Shown here piece by piece: positions 35,468-43,868 of a DNA stretch of 64,000 nucleotides; the stretch's first letter is position 1, and each line of letters begins with the position of its first letter. The stretch lies in the NCBI RefSeq assembly GCF_046292825.1, contig NZ_JBKBQG010000016.1, forward strand, positions 19,483 through 83,482. Reading direction: 5' to 3'. The DNA is from Salinarimonas sp046292825. GTDB taxonomy: Bacteria > Pseudomonadota > Alphaproteobacteria > Rhizobiales > Beijerinckiaceae. The translations under genes were made by a program, and so were the position numbers. The notes beneath the pieces are model-generated. The model ran no database searches and was not told where the DNA came from. It worked only from the letters and a program-made list of their open reading frames with translations.

Positions 35468-36300
35468 TCGAGCGTCGCTCGCGCCTGCGCCGCGCGCTGA
35501 CCGTCGAGGTGCCGATCCTCGCCGTCGTCGCCTTCGCCCTCGCCCCCTATGCCTGGATGGTTCTCACCTCGATCAAGCCGGATGCGGAGATCGTCGCGCG
35601 GCCGCTGCAATACCTGCCGCGCAGCGTCACGCTCGAGCATTACGAGACGCTGCTCGCGCGCACGAGCTTCGCGAGGAACCTCCTCAACAGCCTCGTCGTG
35701 GCGACCGGGGCCGTCGTCGTCGGGCTGGGCGTCAGCGTGCCGGCCGCCTACGCCTTCTCGCGATTCCGGTTCGCCGGGCGCAGGTACCTGATGACGCAAT
35801 TCCTCGTCATCAACATGTTCCCGATCGTGCTGCTCATCATCCCGCTCTTCGTGCTCATGCGCTGGATGGGGCTGCTCGACACCTTCGTCGGCGTCGTCGT
35901 CGGGCATTCCACCTTCGCGATCCCGTTCTCGATCTGGATGCTGACGAGCTACATGAACGCGATCCCCAAGGAGCTCGACGAGGCGGCGATCGTCGACGGC
36001 GCGACGCGTCTGCAGACGATCCGCATCGTGGTGCTGCCGCTCGTCATGCCCGGCGTGGTGACGACGGGCATCTACATCTTCGTCACCTCCTGGAACGAGT
36101 ATCTCTTCGCGATGATGCTCTCGGGCCAGAACGTGCGGACGGTCACCGTCGCGCTGCAGCTCTTCATCGGGGAGTTCAGCGTGCAATGGGGCCTGCTCAC
36201 GGCCGGCGGCACGCTCGTCGCGATCCCGGTCACCATCCTCTTCCTCGTCGTCCAGAAGCGGCTCGTGGGCGGGCTCACGGCCGGAGCGGTAAAGACATGA
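35464..36300 (+). CDS. Sugar ABC transporter permease (MalG/UgpE-like)
   Basis: The protein has 278 residues and six helices. The EAA loop is IPKELDEAAIVDGATRLQTIRIVVLPL, and the C-terminus LVGGLTAGAVKT is typical of MalG-type subunits. It overlaps the following epimerase gene by four bases. Confidence 0.92.
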   Translation: MIERRSRLRRALTVEVPILAVVAFALAPYAWMVLTSIKPDAEIVARPLQYLPRSVTLEHYETLLARTSFARNLLNSLVVATGAVVVGLGVSVPAAYAFSRFRFAGRRYLMTQFLVINMFPIVLLIIPLFVLMRWMGLLDTFVGVVVGHSTFAIPFSIWMLTSYMNAIPKELDEAAIVDGATRLQTIRIVVLPLVMPGVVTTGIYIFVTSWNEYLFAMMLSGQNVRTVTVALQLFIGEFSVQWGLLTAGGTLVAIPVTILFLVVQKRLVGGLTAGAVKT

Positions 36301-37199
36301 GACCAGACAATCCGATCGGCATCATCTCGATGTTCTACGCCCGGCCCTTCGGCCGGGAGCATTTCGGCACGCTCGCGCGCGCCAAGGCGGCGGGCTGCGA
36401 TTTCGTCGAGCTTCTCGTGCCGGAGCCCGGCGAGCTCGACCTCGCCGAGACCCGCGCGGCGCTCTCCGATCACGGCCTCGGGATCGTGCTCGCCGCGCGC
36501 GTGAACCTCGCCCGCGACCTCGCGAGCGCGGAGGAGGGCGCGCGTGCCGAGGGCATCGCCTATCTCGAGCGCTGCGTGGCGGTCGCCGAGGAGCTCGGGG
36601 CGTCCCTCGTCGGCGGGCCGCTCTACGGGGCCCCGCTCGTCTTCGCGGGCCGCGCGCCGGCGCCCGTCGCCGAGGAGGAGCGCGCGCGCCGGATCGAGCG
36701 CGTCGTCGAGGGGCTGCGGCGCGTGGGCGGGCGGGCGGCCGATGCGGGGGTGCGCCTCGCCATCGAGCCGCTCAACCGCTTCGAGACCGACATCGCCAAC
36801 ACCACGCGCCACGCCCTCGCGCTCGTCGAGATGGCCGGCTCGCCCGCCTTGGGCGTCATGCTGGACACCTTCCACATGAACATGGAGGACCCCGCCATCC
36901 CCGACGCGATCCGTGCCGCCGGCGATCGTCTGATCCATTTCCAGGCAAACGAGAACCATCGCGGCTTCGTCGGCTCGGGCCATATCGACTGGCCGGGGGT
37001 GGCGCGCGCGCTCGCGAGCATCGGCTATGCCGGACCGATCACGCTGGAGCCCTTCCGCCGCAACGACGAGCGTCCCGGCGTGCCCCTGGCGCAATGGCGC
37101 GCGCCGCGCGCGGACGAGGCCGCCGCCGACGACGCGGCGCTCGCGGCGAGCATCGCTCATCTGCGGGCCGCGCTCGCCTTCGCCGGGAGGGCGTCATGA
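36297..37199 (+). CDS. Sugar phosphate isomerase/epimerase (D-tagatose 3-epimerase-like)
   Basis: The protein has 300 residues, a xylose-isomerase-like TIM barrel. Metal and catalytic residues are visible: Glu in AIEPLNRFETD, Asp and His in LDTFHMNMED, His in HFQANENHRG and Glu in ITLEPF. This set matches ketose 3-epimerases (tagatose/psicose/L-ribulose) and close inositol-pathway isomerases. Between an importer and a Gfo/Idh/MocA dehydrogenase it probably rearranges an oxidised sugar or inositol intermediate. The exact substrate is open. Confidence 0.85.
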   Translation: MRPDNPIGIISMFYARPFGREHFGTLARAKAAGCDFVELLVPEPGELDLAETRAALSDHGLGIVLAARVNLARDLASAEEGARAEGIAYLERCVAVAEELGASLVGGPLYGAPLVFAGRAPAPVAEEERARRIERVVEGLRRVGGRAADAGVRLAIEPLNRFETDIANTTRHALALVEMAGSPALGVMLDTFHMNMEDPAIPDAIRAAGDRLIHFQANENHRGFVGSGHIDWPGVARALASIGYAGPITLEPFRRNDERPGVPLAQWRAPRADEAAADDAALAASIAHLRAALAFAGRAS

Positions 37200-38194
37200 G
37201 CCGGTTGCGTCTGGGCTGGATCGGGTGCGGAACCCACGCCAACGAGATGCTGCTGCCGCAGGCGAGCCGTCTCGACGCGTCCCTCGCCGCCTTGTGCGAC
37301 ACCGACGAGAGACGCCTCGCCGCAACCGCTTCCCGCTTCGGGGTGGCGCGGACGACCCGCGACTGGCGCGAGCTCGTCGCCTATGCCGATCTCGACGCGC
37401 TCGTCGTCGCCGCGGGTCCCGGCGTTCACGAGGCGGCGGCGCATGCCGCAATCGCCCGAGGGCTCCCGGTCTTCGTCGAGAAGCCGCCGGCCGCGACCGC
37501 CGCGGCAGCAGAGCGGCTCGCGCAGGCCGCTCGGGCGCGCGGCGTGCCGGTCGTCGTCGGCTTCATGAAGCGCTATTCGACCGCCAACCGCATCGCCTGC
37601 AACGTGCTGCGCAGCGCGGATTTCGGCGAGACCGCCTCGTTCCTCGGCGGGTACATGACGGCGCCGACCTATTTCTCCGGCGATCCCGACTATACCGGCT
37701 TCTACCTCCACCATTGCGTGCACTACTTCGATCTCGTCCCCCATCTCATGGGCGAGGTCGCCTCCGTCGGGGCACGCCGTCACGAGCTGGCGCCCGGAAA
37801 GCTGCTCCTGCACGTCGACTTCCGCTTCGTCTCGGGGGCGATCGGAACCCTGGTTCTCGGCACCCACCAGTCCCGCGGCACGCCGATGGAATGGTGGCAG
37901 GTGATGGGGGACCATCGCCGCGTGGAGGTCCGCAACGTCCACGAGGTCCGCTATTATCGCGCGCCTCCCTTCAAGTTCGCGAAGGCCGAGGCGAGCCTCG
38001 TCGACGGCGAGGACACGCTTGTCTGGGAGCCGAACCTGACCGCCGCCGCCAACGAGGATCACAAGGGATATTACGCGCTGCTCGCCGATTTCGTGGCCGC
38101 GGCCCGCGGCGGGGCCAACGACGCCCCGAGCGCCGCCGACGGCGCCCGCGCCATGCGGCTGATGGAGGCCGCGCTCGTCGAGGAGGGCCTCTGA
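37196..38194 (+). CDS. Gfo/Idh/MocA-family oxidoreductase
   Basis: The protein has 332 residues. The Rossmann motif is LGWIGCGTHANEMLL, the conserved EKP (VFVEKPPA) follows, and the C-terminal domain has the expected active-site segment DPDYTGFYLHHCVHYFDLVPHLMG with the catalytic His. Family enzymes oxidise or reduce sugars, inositols and amino sugars with NAD(P). It overlaps the epimerase by four bases, and both should act on the same imported sugar. Confidence 0.88.
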   Translation: MSRLRLGWIGCGTHANEMLLPQASRLDASLAALCDTDERRLAATASRFGVARTTRDWRELVAYADLDALVVAAGPGVHEAAAHAAIARGLPVFVEKPPAATAAAAERLAQAARARGVPVVVGFMKRYSTANRIACNVLRSADFGETASFLGGYMTAPTYFSGDPDYTGFYLHHCVHYFDLVPHLMGEVASVGARRHELAPGKLLLHVDFRFVSGAIGTLVLGTHQSRGTPMEWWQVMGDHRRVEVRNVHEVRYYRAPPFKFAKAEASLVDGEDTLVWEPNLTAAANEDHKGYYALLADFVAAARGGANDAPSAADGARAMRLMEAALVEEGL

Positions 38195-38196
38195 TC

Positions 38197-39249
38197 ATGG
38201 CGTGCGTCCAGATCGACAGCGTCGAGAAGGCGTTCGGTGCCGCGCGGATCCTGCACGGCGTCAGCATCGACATCGCGGACGGCGAGTTCGTGGTGCTCGT
38301 CGGGCCGTCCGGCTGCGGCAAGTCCACGCTCCTGCGCATGATCGCGGGGCTCGAGGAGATCTCCGGCGGAACGATCGCCATCGCGGGCCGGGTGGTCAAC
38401 GCGTTGCCGCCCAAGGAGCGCGACGTCGCGATGGTGTTCCAGTCCTACGCGCTCTACCCGCACATGACGGTGGCCGAGAACATGGCCTTCTCGCTGCGCC
38501 TCGCCGGCGCATCGAAAGCGGCGATGCAGGCCAAGGCGCGAGAGGCGGCCGAAATCCTCGGCCTGACCGATCTCCTCGACCGCTATCCGCGGCAATTGTC
38601 CGGCGGACAACGGCAGCGCGTCGCGATGGGCCGGGCGATCGTGCGCGATCCGGCGGTGTTCCTCTTCGACGAGCCGCTGTCCAATCTCGATGCGAAGCTG
38701 CGCGTGGCGATGCGAACCGAGATCAAGGCGCTGCATCAACGCCTCGGCACGACCATGATCTACGTCACGCACGACCAGATCGAGGCCATGACCATGGCCG
38801 ATCGGATCGTCGTCATGCACGACGGCCTGATCGAGCAGATCGGCGCGCCGCTCGATCTCTACGATCGGCCTGCGAACCTCTTCGTCGCCGGCTTCATCGG
38901 CTCGCCGGCCATGAACTTCCTCTCCGGGATCGGGCAGGCGGGCGATCCGCCGCGCGTGGAGGTGGCGGGGGTCGGCCTCGCGGCGCCGCATGCCGTGGCG
39001 GAGGGCATGCCGGTCACCGTCGGCGTCCGGCCGGAGCATCTCGCGATCGCCGAGGCCGGACTTCCCGCGCGCGTCGTGGTCACCGAGCCGACCGGCTCGG
39101 AGATCCAGGTTGTCGCGGAGGTGGGCGGCACGCAGGTGACATGCCTCCTGCGCGAGCGCCGAATGCCGCGCCCCGGAGAGGCGATCCACCTCGCCGTCCA
39201 GCCGGACCACATCCATCTGTTCGACGCCACAACCGGCTTGCGCCTCTGA
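38197..39249 (+). CDS. Sugar ABC transporter ATPase (UgpC/MalK-like)
   Basis: The protein has 350 residues. All motifs are canonical: Walker A GPSGCGKST, Q-loop MVFQSYALYPHMTV, signature LSGGQRQR, Walker B FLFDEP, switch YVTHDQIEA. A C-terminal OB/TOBE domain (VGVRPEHLAI) follows. It completes the importer begun at 33281, and it is the last gene of the cluster, two bases after the dehydrogenase. It converges on the TetR-type gene with a 30-base gap. Confidence 0.94.
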   Translation: MACVQIDSVEKAFGAARILHGVSIDIADGEFVVLVGPSGCGKSTLLRMIAGLEEISGGTIAIAGRVVNALPPKERDVAMVFQSYALYPHMTVAENMAFSLRLAGASKAAMQAKAREAAEILGLTDLLDRYPRQLSGGQRQRVAMGRAIVRDPAVFLFDEPLSNLDAKLRVAMRTEIKALHQRLGTTMIYVTHDQIEAMTMADRIVVMHDGLIEQIGAPLDLYDRPANLFVAGFIGSPAMNFLSGIGQAGDPPRVEVAGVGLAAPHAVAEGMPVTVGVRPEHLAIAEAGLPARVVVTEPTGSEIQVVAEVGGTQVTCLLRERRMPRPGEAIHLAVQPDHIHLFDATTGLRL

Positions 39250-39279
39250 CGCAGCGATCCTCCGATCTCGACGCGCGCG

Positions 39280-39909
39280 CTACGCCTCGGGATCGGGATG
39301 CCGGCTCGCGAGGCCATGCCGGATCAAGGCCAGCAATTGATCTCCTGCCGCCGCGATGTCGAACCGAGGCTCGGCCAGCCACGTGTCGATGAGGCCGCAG
39401 ATCCCGGCGGCGATGAGCAGGGCGGCGTGTTCGGGGACGACATCCGGCCGGACTTCGCCCGCCTCGATCCCCTGCCGCACGTGACGCGCCAGCAATGCGA
39501 GCGTCTCGTCTCGCAACCGAGCGAGATCCTCCGACAAAGCGCTCTGCCGCCGGGAATCGGCGAGGACGATCTGGGTCGCCATGCCGCGCGTGGGATCGGC
39601 CATCAGCTGCGTCAGCACCGCTCGCGTGATGTCCAGGACCGCGACGAGACCGGTCGCCGCGTCGACGCCCCGGAGCGTCCGATCGAACTCGATCGCCACG
39701 TAGGAGGCGAGCGCCTTGAGATAGCGATCCCGCGATCCGAAATGATGCGCGGGCAATCCCCGGCTGTAGCCGGCGCTTTTCCCCACATCGGTCAAGGTGA
39801 GCTTCTCGAGGCCCTCTCGCGCCACGAGGCGCACCCCCGCCGCCAGCATGCGCTGTTCCGATTCCTCGCGGCGCTCCTCCTGCGTTCTCCGCGTCTGGTT
39901 GTCGGTCAA
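39280..39909 (-). CDS. TetR-family transcriptional regulator
   Basis: The protein has 209 residues with a TTG start preceded by AAGGGA; no in-frame ATG would keep the helix-turn-helix. The DNA-binding domain is MLAAGVRLVAREGLEKLTLTDVGKSAGYSRGLPAHHFGSRDRYLKAL. The C-terminal part is a typical ligand-binding helical domain. It lies 86 bases downstream of the ADP-forming-type acyl-CoA synthetase on the same strand and is probably co-transcribed with it, so an acyl-CoA or carboxylate ligand is plausible. Confidence 0.88.
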   Translation of the reverse strand: MTDNQTRRTQEERREESEQRMLAAGVRLVAREGLEKLTLTDVGKSAGYSRGLPAHHFGSRDRYLKALASYVAIEFDRTLRGVDAATGLVAVLDITRAVLTQLMADPTRGMATQIVLADSRRQSALSEDLARLRDETLALLARHVRQGIEAGEVRPDVVPEHAALLIAAGICGLIDTWLAEPRFDIAAAGDQLLALIRHGLASRHPDPEA

Positions 39910-39995
39910 TGTCGTACGTCCCTTCGCGATGGCTCGGACGCGAGCATACCCGTCTCGTCGGGCATGGCGAAGGTCGAGCGACGCGGGATCGGCTT

Positions 39996-42170
39996 CTAAT
40001 CGTCTCGTGCGCGGGGCACGACGAGCGCGTCGAGCGCCACGGCACCCGCGCCTTCCGACCGCACGAGGAAAGGGTTGACGTCGATGCTCTCGATCGTCTC
40101 CGCCTGAGCCACCGCCAGGCGCGACAGAGCGGCGACGGCACGCGCGAGCGCCGACTTGTCCGCCGGCGGCGCGCCGCGCACGCCGTCGAGGATGGCACGG
40201 CAGCGCAGCTCGTCGATCATCCGGAGAGCCTCCTCCTCATCGACCGGTGCGCGACGGAAGCTCACGTCGCGCACGACCTCGACCAGCACTCCGCCCGTTC
40301 CCAGCAGCACGACGGGTCCGAAGACGGGGTCGCGCGTCACGCCGAGAATGGTCTCGACGCCGCCCGTCTCCATCGGCGCGACGAGGACCCCGGACAGGCG
40401 CGCCTGCGGCGCGGCCGCCCGGGCGCGGGCGAGAATGGCGGCGAAGGCTTCGCGAATGTCGGCTTGCGCGTCGAGCCCGAGCACGACACCGCCCACTTCC
40501 GTCTTGTGGGCGATGTCGGGGGAGGCGAGTTTGAGCGCGACCGGCCGCCCCAGAGCGCGCCAGGCGGCGACGGCCTCCTCGGCGTCGCGCGCGAGCCGCT
40601 CGTCGGGAACGGGAATGCCGGCTCGCGCGAGGATCGACTTCGCCTGCGCCTCGTCGAGGGGGCCCTTCTCGCCATGGATCGTGACCCCGGACGCCGAAGG
40701 CGATCCGGCTTCGCGGCCGGGGATGGCCGCCTTCGAGAGCTTCGCAGGCGGCGAGGGGAAGGAGAGGTGCGGGCGCGAAAACGCTTCGGCGAAGTGGGCC
40801 ATCGCCGCGACCGCCCCCACGGCGGCGGAGGGGTCCTCGAAGACCGGATAGCCCATCGCCTCGTAGTCGCGGCGCATGGGCTCGGGCACGAGCATCGACA
40901 GGAGGAGCGGGAAATCGGGATAGGCCTTTCGCACGCCCTCCAAAGCGTCGCGGACGGGGCCCGCATTGGCGGCCGAGCCGGGGATCGAGGTGAAGAAGGC
41001 GACGACCGCATCGTAGCCGCCCTGCGCCACCACCGTCTCGATATTGCGCGCGAGCAACGAGGGATCGTTGAAGGCCTGCGCGGTCACGTCAATCGGGTTG
41101 CGCACGCCCGCATAGGGGAGCTGCTCCTTGAGCGCCCTCTGCACGGGCTCGGGCATCGGCGCGACGTCGAGCCCGCGATCGCTCGCCTCGTCCGCCATGA
41201 GCACGCCGACGCCCCCCGAGATCGTGACGAGGCCGATGCGCCGCCCCGACGGCAGCGCGCTCGCGCTCGCCGCGCAGGCGATGTCGACGAGCTCGGACGC
41301 GGTGCGCGCGCGATAGGCGCCGTATTGGCGCAGGACCGCGTCCACCACCTCGTCGGCGCCGGCGAGCGCCGCCGTATGCGAGCTCGCGGCGTCCGCGCCG
41401 ACCTCGGAGCGGCCGACCTTCATGAAGATCACGGGTTTGGCGTTGCGCCGCGCCGTCTCGAGCGCGCGCACGAGCGCCTCGCCGTCGCGAAAGCCCTCGG
41501 CATAGGCCATGATCACCCGCGTGCCCTCGTCCTGCGCGAGATGTTCGAGGCATTCGGCGACGTCGATATCGGCCTCGTTTCCCGTCGAGATCCAGGTGCG
41601 CATGCCGAGCCCGCGGCGGCGCGCGAGATAATAGAGATGGCTGCCGAAGGCGCCGCTCTGGCTGACGATCGAGAGGCTGCCCGGTTGCGGCGTGCCGCGA
41701 TCGAGCGTCGTCGAGAACGTGCCGTAGAAGCCCGATCGCACGTCGAAGAGCCCCAGGCAATTGGGCCCCAGCAACCGCATGCCATGAGCCCGCGCGCTCT
41801 CCGAGATGCGCCTCTGCAGCGCCTCCTCGCCGATCTCCGCGAAGCCCGACGAGAAGATCGTGCAGGCGCGGGTGCCCGCCGCACCGAGCGCCGCGACGGC
41901 CTCCTCGACGAGCGGCGCGGGCAGAGCCACGATCGCGGCTTCCGGCGCCTCGGGCAGATCGGCGAGGCGCGCGAAGGCCGGCAGGCCCTGCACGCGCTCG
42001 CGCTTGGGATTGACGGGGTAGATCGCCCCGCGAAAGCCGCCCTCGCGCAGATAGGCGATCGGCCGGCCGCCAATGCGGGTCGGGTCGTCGGAGGCGCCGA
42101 GGATCGCCACGGAGCGGGGGGCGACGAGGCTGGCGAGACCCGCGCGCGCGGGGGCGGTGTCGCTCGTCAA
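39996..42170 (-). CDS. Acyl-CoA synthetase, ADP-forming type (CoA-binding + ATP-grasp)
   Basis: The protein has 724 residues. A CoA-binding domain (VAPRSVAILGASDDPTRIGGRPI), CoA-ligase domains (SQSGAFGSHLYYLARRRGLG with the active His region SSHTAALAGADEV) and a C-terminal ATP-grasp domain (PVALKLASPDIAHKTEVGGVVLGL, GTGGVLVEVVRDVSFRRAP) occur in the usual order. It activates a carboxylate to its CoA thioester. The start is TTG at 42170, eight bases after a strong AGGAGGG. It is divergent from the TAXI-TRAP operon and shares its operator region, so it probably activates the acid that the TRAP system imports. Confidence 0.88.
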   Translation of the reverse strand: MTSDTAPARAGLASLVAPRSVAILGASDDPTRIGGRPIAYLREGGFRGAIYPVNPKRERVQGLPAFARLADLPEAPEAAIVALPAPLVEEAVAALGAAGTRACTIFSSGFAEIGEEALQRRISESARAHGMRLLGPNCLGLFDVRSGFYGTFSTTLDRGTPQPGSLSIVSQSGAFGSHLYYLARRRGLGMRTWISTGNEADIDVAECLEHLAQDEGTRVIMAYAEGFRDGEALVRALETARRNAKPVIFMKVGRSEVGADAASSHTAALAGADEVVDAVLRQYGAYRARTASELVDIACAASASALPSGRRIGLVTISGGVGVLMADEASDRGLDVAPMPEPVQRALKEQLPYAGVRNPIDVTAQAFNDPSLLARNIETVVAQGGYDAVVAFFTSIPGSAANAGPVRDALEGVRKAYPDFPLLLSMLVPEPMRRDYEAMGYPVFEDPSAAVGAVAAMAHFAEAFSRPHLSFPSPPAKLSKAAIPGREAGSPSASGVTIHGEKGPLDEAQAKSILARAGIPVPDERLARDAEEAVAAWRALGRPVALKLASPDIAHKTEVGGVVLGLDAQADIREAFAAILARARAAAPQARLSGVLVAPMETGGVETILGVTRDPVFGPVVLLGTGGVLVEVVRDVSFRRAPVDEEEALRMIDELRCRAILDGVRGAPPADKSALARAVAALSRLAVAQAETIESIDVNPFLVRSEGAGAVALDALVVPRARDD

Positions 42171-42247
42171 CGGCGTTCCCTCCTGATCCCCCGTCGGCTG
42201 CCGCGCTCCTTGCGTCTTCTCGGCGCGGCGTTTCGGGCATGATCGGA

Positions 42248-42266
42248 AACGAAATCGCGTTTCGCA
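42248..42266. promoter_or_regulatory. Degenerate copy of the IclR-type operator
   Basis: On the minus strand this reads TGCGAAACGCGATTTCGTT, matching the perfect palindrome TGCGAAACGTCGTTTCGCA in 14 of 19 bases, including the whole left half. It is on the side of the divergent acyl-CoA synthetase gene, 77 bases upstream of that gene's start. Confidence 0.45.
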
Positions 42267-42327
42267 ACCCCGCCTCGGGTCCGCAGGGCGCCCAGATCGG
42301 CATCGGACAAATGCCGATCCGGCGTGG

Positions 42328-42355
42328 TTGCCGGGTCGGCGGGGCGGCGTTATCC
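42328..42355 (+). promoter_or_regulatory. Predicted promoter of the TAXI-TRAP operon
   Basis: TTGCCG (42328-42333) and TTATCC (42350-42355) are separated by 16 bases. The IclR-type palindrome starts 8 bases after the -10 box, at the expected transcription start, which suits a repressor. Confidence 0.45.
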
Positions 42356-42362
42356 TCGAAAT

Positions 42363-42381
42363 TGCGAAACGTCGTTTCGCA
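42363..42381. promoter_or_regulatory. Perfect 19-bp palindrome, IclR-type operator copy 1
   Basis: TGCGAAACGTCGTTTCGCA has two perfect 9-base arms around one base. The identical 19 bases occur at 46995-47013 upstream of the thiolase gene. It lies 49 bases before the solute-binding protein start. Confidence 0.75.
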
Positions 42382-42430
42382 TCTGGAGTCGCCGAGCCAA
42401 CGGCGCCCGATCCACGAGGAGGAAACGCCG

Positions 42431-43600
42431 ATGAATCCCAAAAAGACCAAGCTCTCCGCTCTCCTGTGCGCCACGGCGCTCGTCGCCGCCGGCACCGTCG
42501 CGGCCCACGCCATCGAATTGCCGAACACGATCAGCTGGACGGCCTACGACACCGGCTCCGGCGGCTACAACCAGGCCGTCGCGATCGGATCGGCCCTGCG
42601 CAATTCGGTCGGCGTCAATCTGCGCGTCCTGCCGGGCCGCAACGACGTCGCCCGCCAGGTGCCTCTGCGCGAGCGTCGCGTCGACTTCTCCGCGACGGGC
42701 ATCGGCGCGAGCTATTTCGCGCAGGAAGGCGTGTTCGAATTCGGCGAGCGCGAATGGGGTCCGCAGGACGTGCGCGTGCTGATCGCCTCGAACGACGACG
42801 GCAATCTCGGCATCGGGGTCGCGGCGGATACGGGCGTGCGCACGATCCACGATCTGCGCGGCAAGCGCGTCGCCTGGGTCGTCGGCTCGCCGGCGCTCAA
42901 CCAGAACATCACCGCGATGCTCGGCTTCGCCGGCATGACCTGGGACGATGTCGAGCGCGTCGATTTCCCCGGCTTCGGCGCGAGCTGGGAGGGCATCGTC
43001 AACAACCAGGTCGACGCGGCCTTCGCGGCGACGACGTCGGGCCAGGCCTATCAGCTCGAGGCGAGCCCCCGCGGCCTCGCCTGGGTCGTGTTCCCGCACG
43101 ACGACGAAGAGGGTTGGGAGCGCCTGCAGCGCTCGGCGCCCTTCTTCGAGCCCAACATGGCGACGGAAGGCGCCGCCATCACGCCCGAGAACCCCCACGA
43201 GGGCGCGGCCTATCCCTATCCCGTGCTGATCGCCTATTCGGACCAGGACGAGAGCCTCGTCTACAACATGACGAAGGCGATGGTGGAGCTGTTCGACCAA
43301 TATTCGGGCGACGCGCCCGGCGCCAACGGCTGGGCGCTCGAGCGCCAGAGCTTCACCTGGGCGGTGCCGTATCACGAGGGCGCGATCCGCTATTACCGGG
43401 AGATCGGCGTCTGGTCCGACGAGGCGCAGGCCCACAACGACATGCTGATCGAGCGCCAGCGCGTGCTGCGCGAGGCCTGGGACGAGATCCTCGCGCAGGA
43501 CATCCCCGAGGACGAGTTCACGCAGCGCTGGATGGAGCTGCGCGCCGAGCGCCTCGAGGAAGCGGGCAAGGACGTGGTGTTCCATCCGCAGGAGGGGTGA
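42431..43600 (+). CDS. TRAP transporter solute receptor, TAXI family
   Basis: The protein has 389 residues. The signal peptide is MNPKKTKLSALLCATALVAAGTVAAHA. The mature part shows TAXI-family features: YDTGSGGYNQAVAIGSALRNSVGVNLRVLPG, DFSATGIGASYFA and the DLRGKRVAWVVGSPALNQN segment. TAXI receptors deliver organic acids or amino acids to a fused membrane component, encoded next. The start follows GAGGAGGAAACGCC. The genes downstream suggest a carboxylate that is degraded as CoA thioesters. Confidence 0.93.
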   Translation: MNPKKTKLSALLCATALVAAGTVAAHAIELPNTISWTAYDTGSGGYNQAVAIGSALRNSVGVNLRVLPGRNDVARQVPLRERRVDFSATGIGASYFAQEGVFEFGEREWGPQDVRVLIASNDDGNLGIGVAADTGVRTIHDLRGKRVAWVVGSPALNQNITAMLGFAGMTWDDVERVDFPGFGASWEGIVNNQVDAAFAATTSGQAYQLEASPRGLAWVVFPHDDEEGWERLQRSAPFFEPNMATEGAAITPENPHEGAAYPYPVLIAYSDQDESLVYNMTKAMVELFDQYSGDAPGANGWALERQSFTWAVPYHEGAIRYYREIGVWSDEAQAHNDMLIERQRVLREAWDEILAQDIPEDEFTQRWMELRAERLEEAGKDVVFHPQEG

Positions 43601-43646
43601 GGGCGTCGTGCGCCCTTCCCCCTGTTCTTGAAGGTCTCGCAGGTGT

Positions 43647-43826
43647 GTCATCCCGGCGCGAGAGGGCGATCCGGGACCCATACGCCCGACGGCTCAGTCG
43701 CAGCCTGTAGGCTGCGTTTCTCCGACGAGCGACGCTGCTGCACCGGTGGGAAAGCGAGCGCGCATGCGCGCTCGGACGATCGTCGGAGCGCATGGGTCCC
43801 GGGTCCGCTTCGCGGCCCGGGATGAC
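43647..43826. repeat. Dispersed palindromic repeat, copy A
   Basis: This 180-base element begins GTCATCCCGG and ends CCGGGATGAC. Inside are GCAGCCTGTAGGCTGC, a TTTCTCCGACGA segment and GAGCGCGCATGCGCGCTC. The two ends can fold on each other (GGGACCCAT near the left end, ATGGGTCCC near the right). Copies B (46775-46953) and C (49531-49705) have the same plan. It fills most of the gap between the solute receptor and the membrane component of the TRAP system. Confidence 0.85.
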
Positions 43827-43868
43827 AACCTCACCCCCGACCACCCGGGCGTCACACAGGACCGCTTC

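Noticed and set aside
43746..43868. An in-frame N-terminal extension of the fused TRAP permease
   Set aside because: The extension lies inside repeat copy A and reads Arg-rich; the hydrophilic start at 43869 fits the family.
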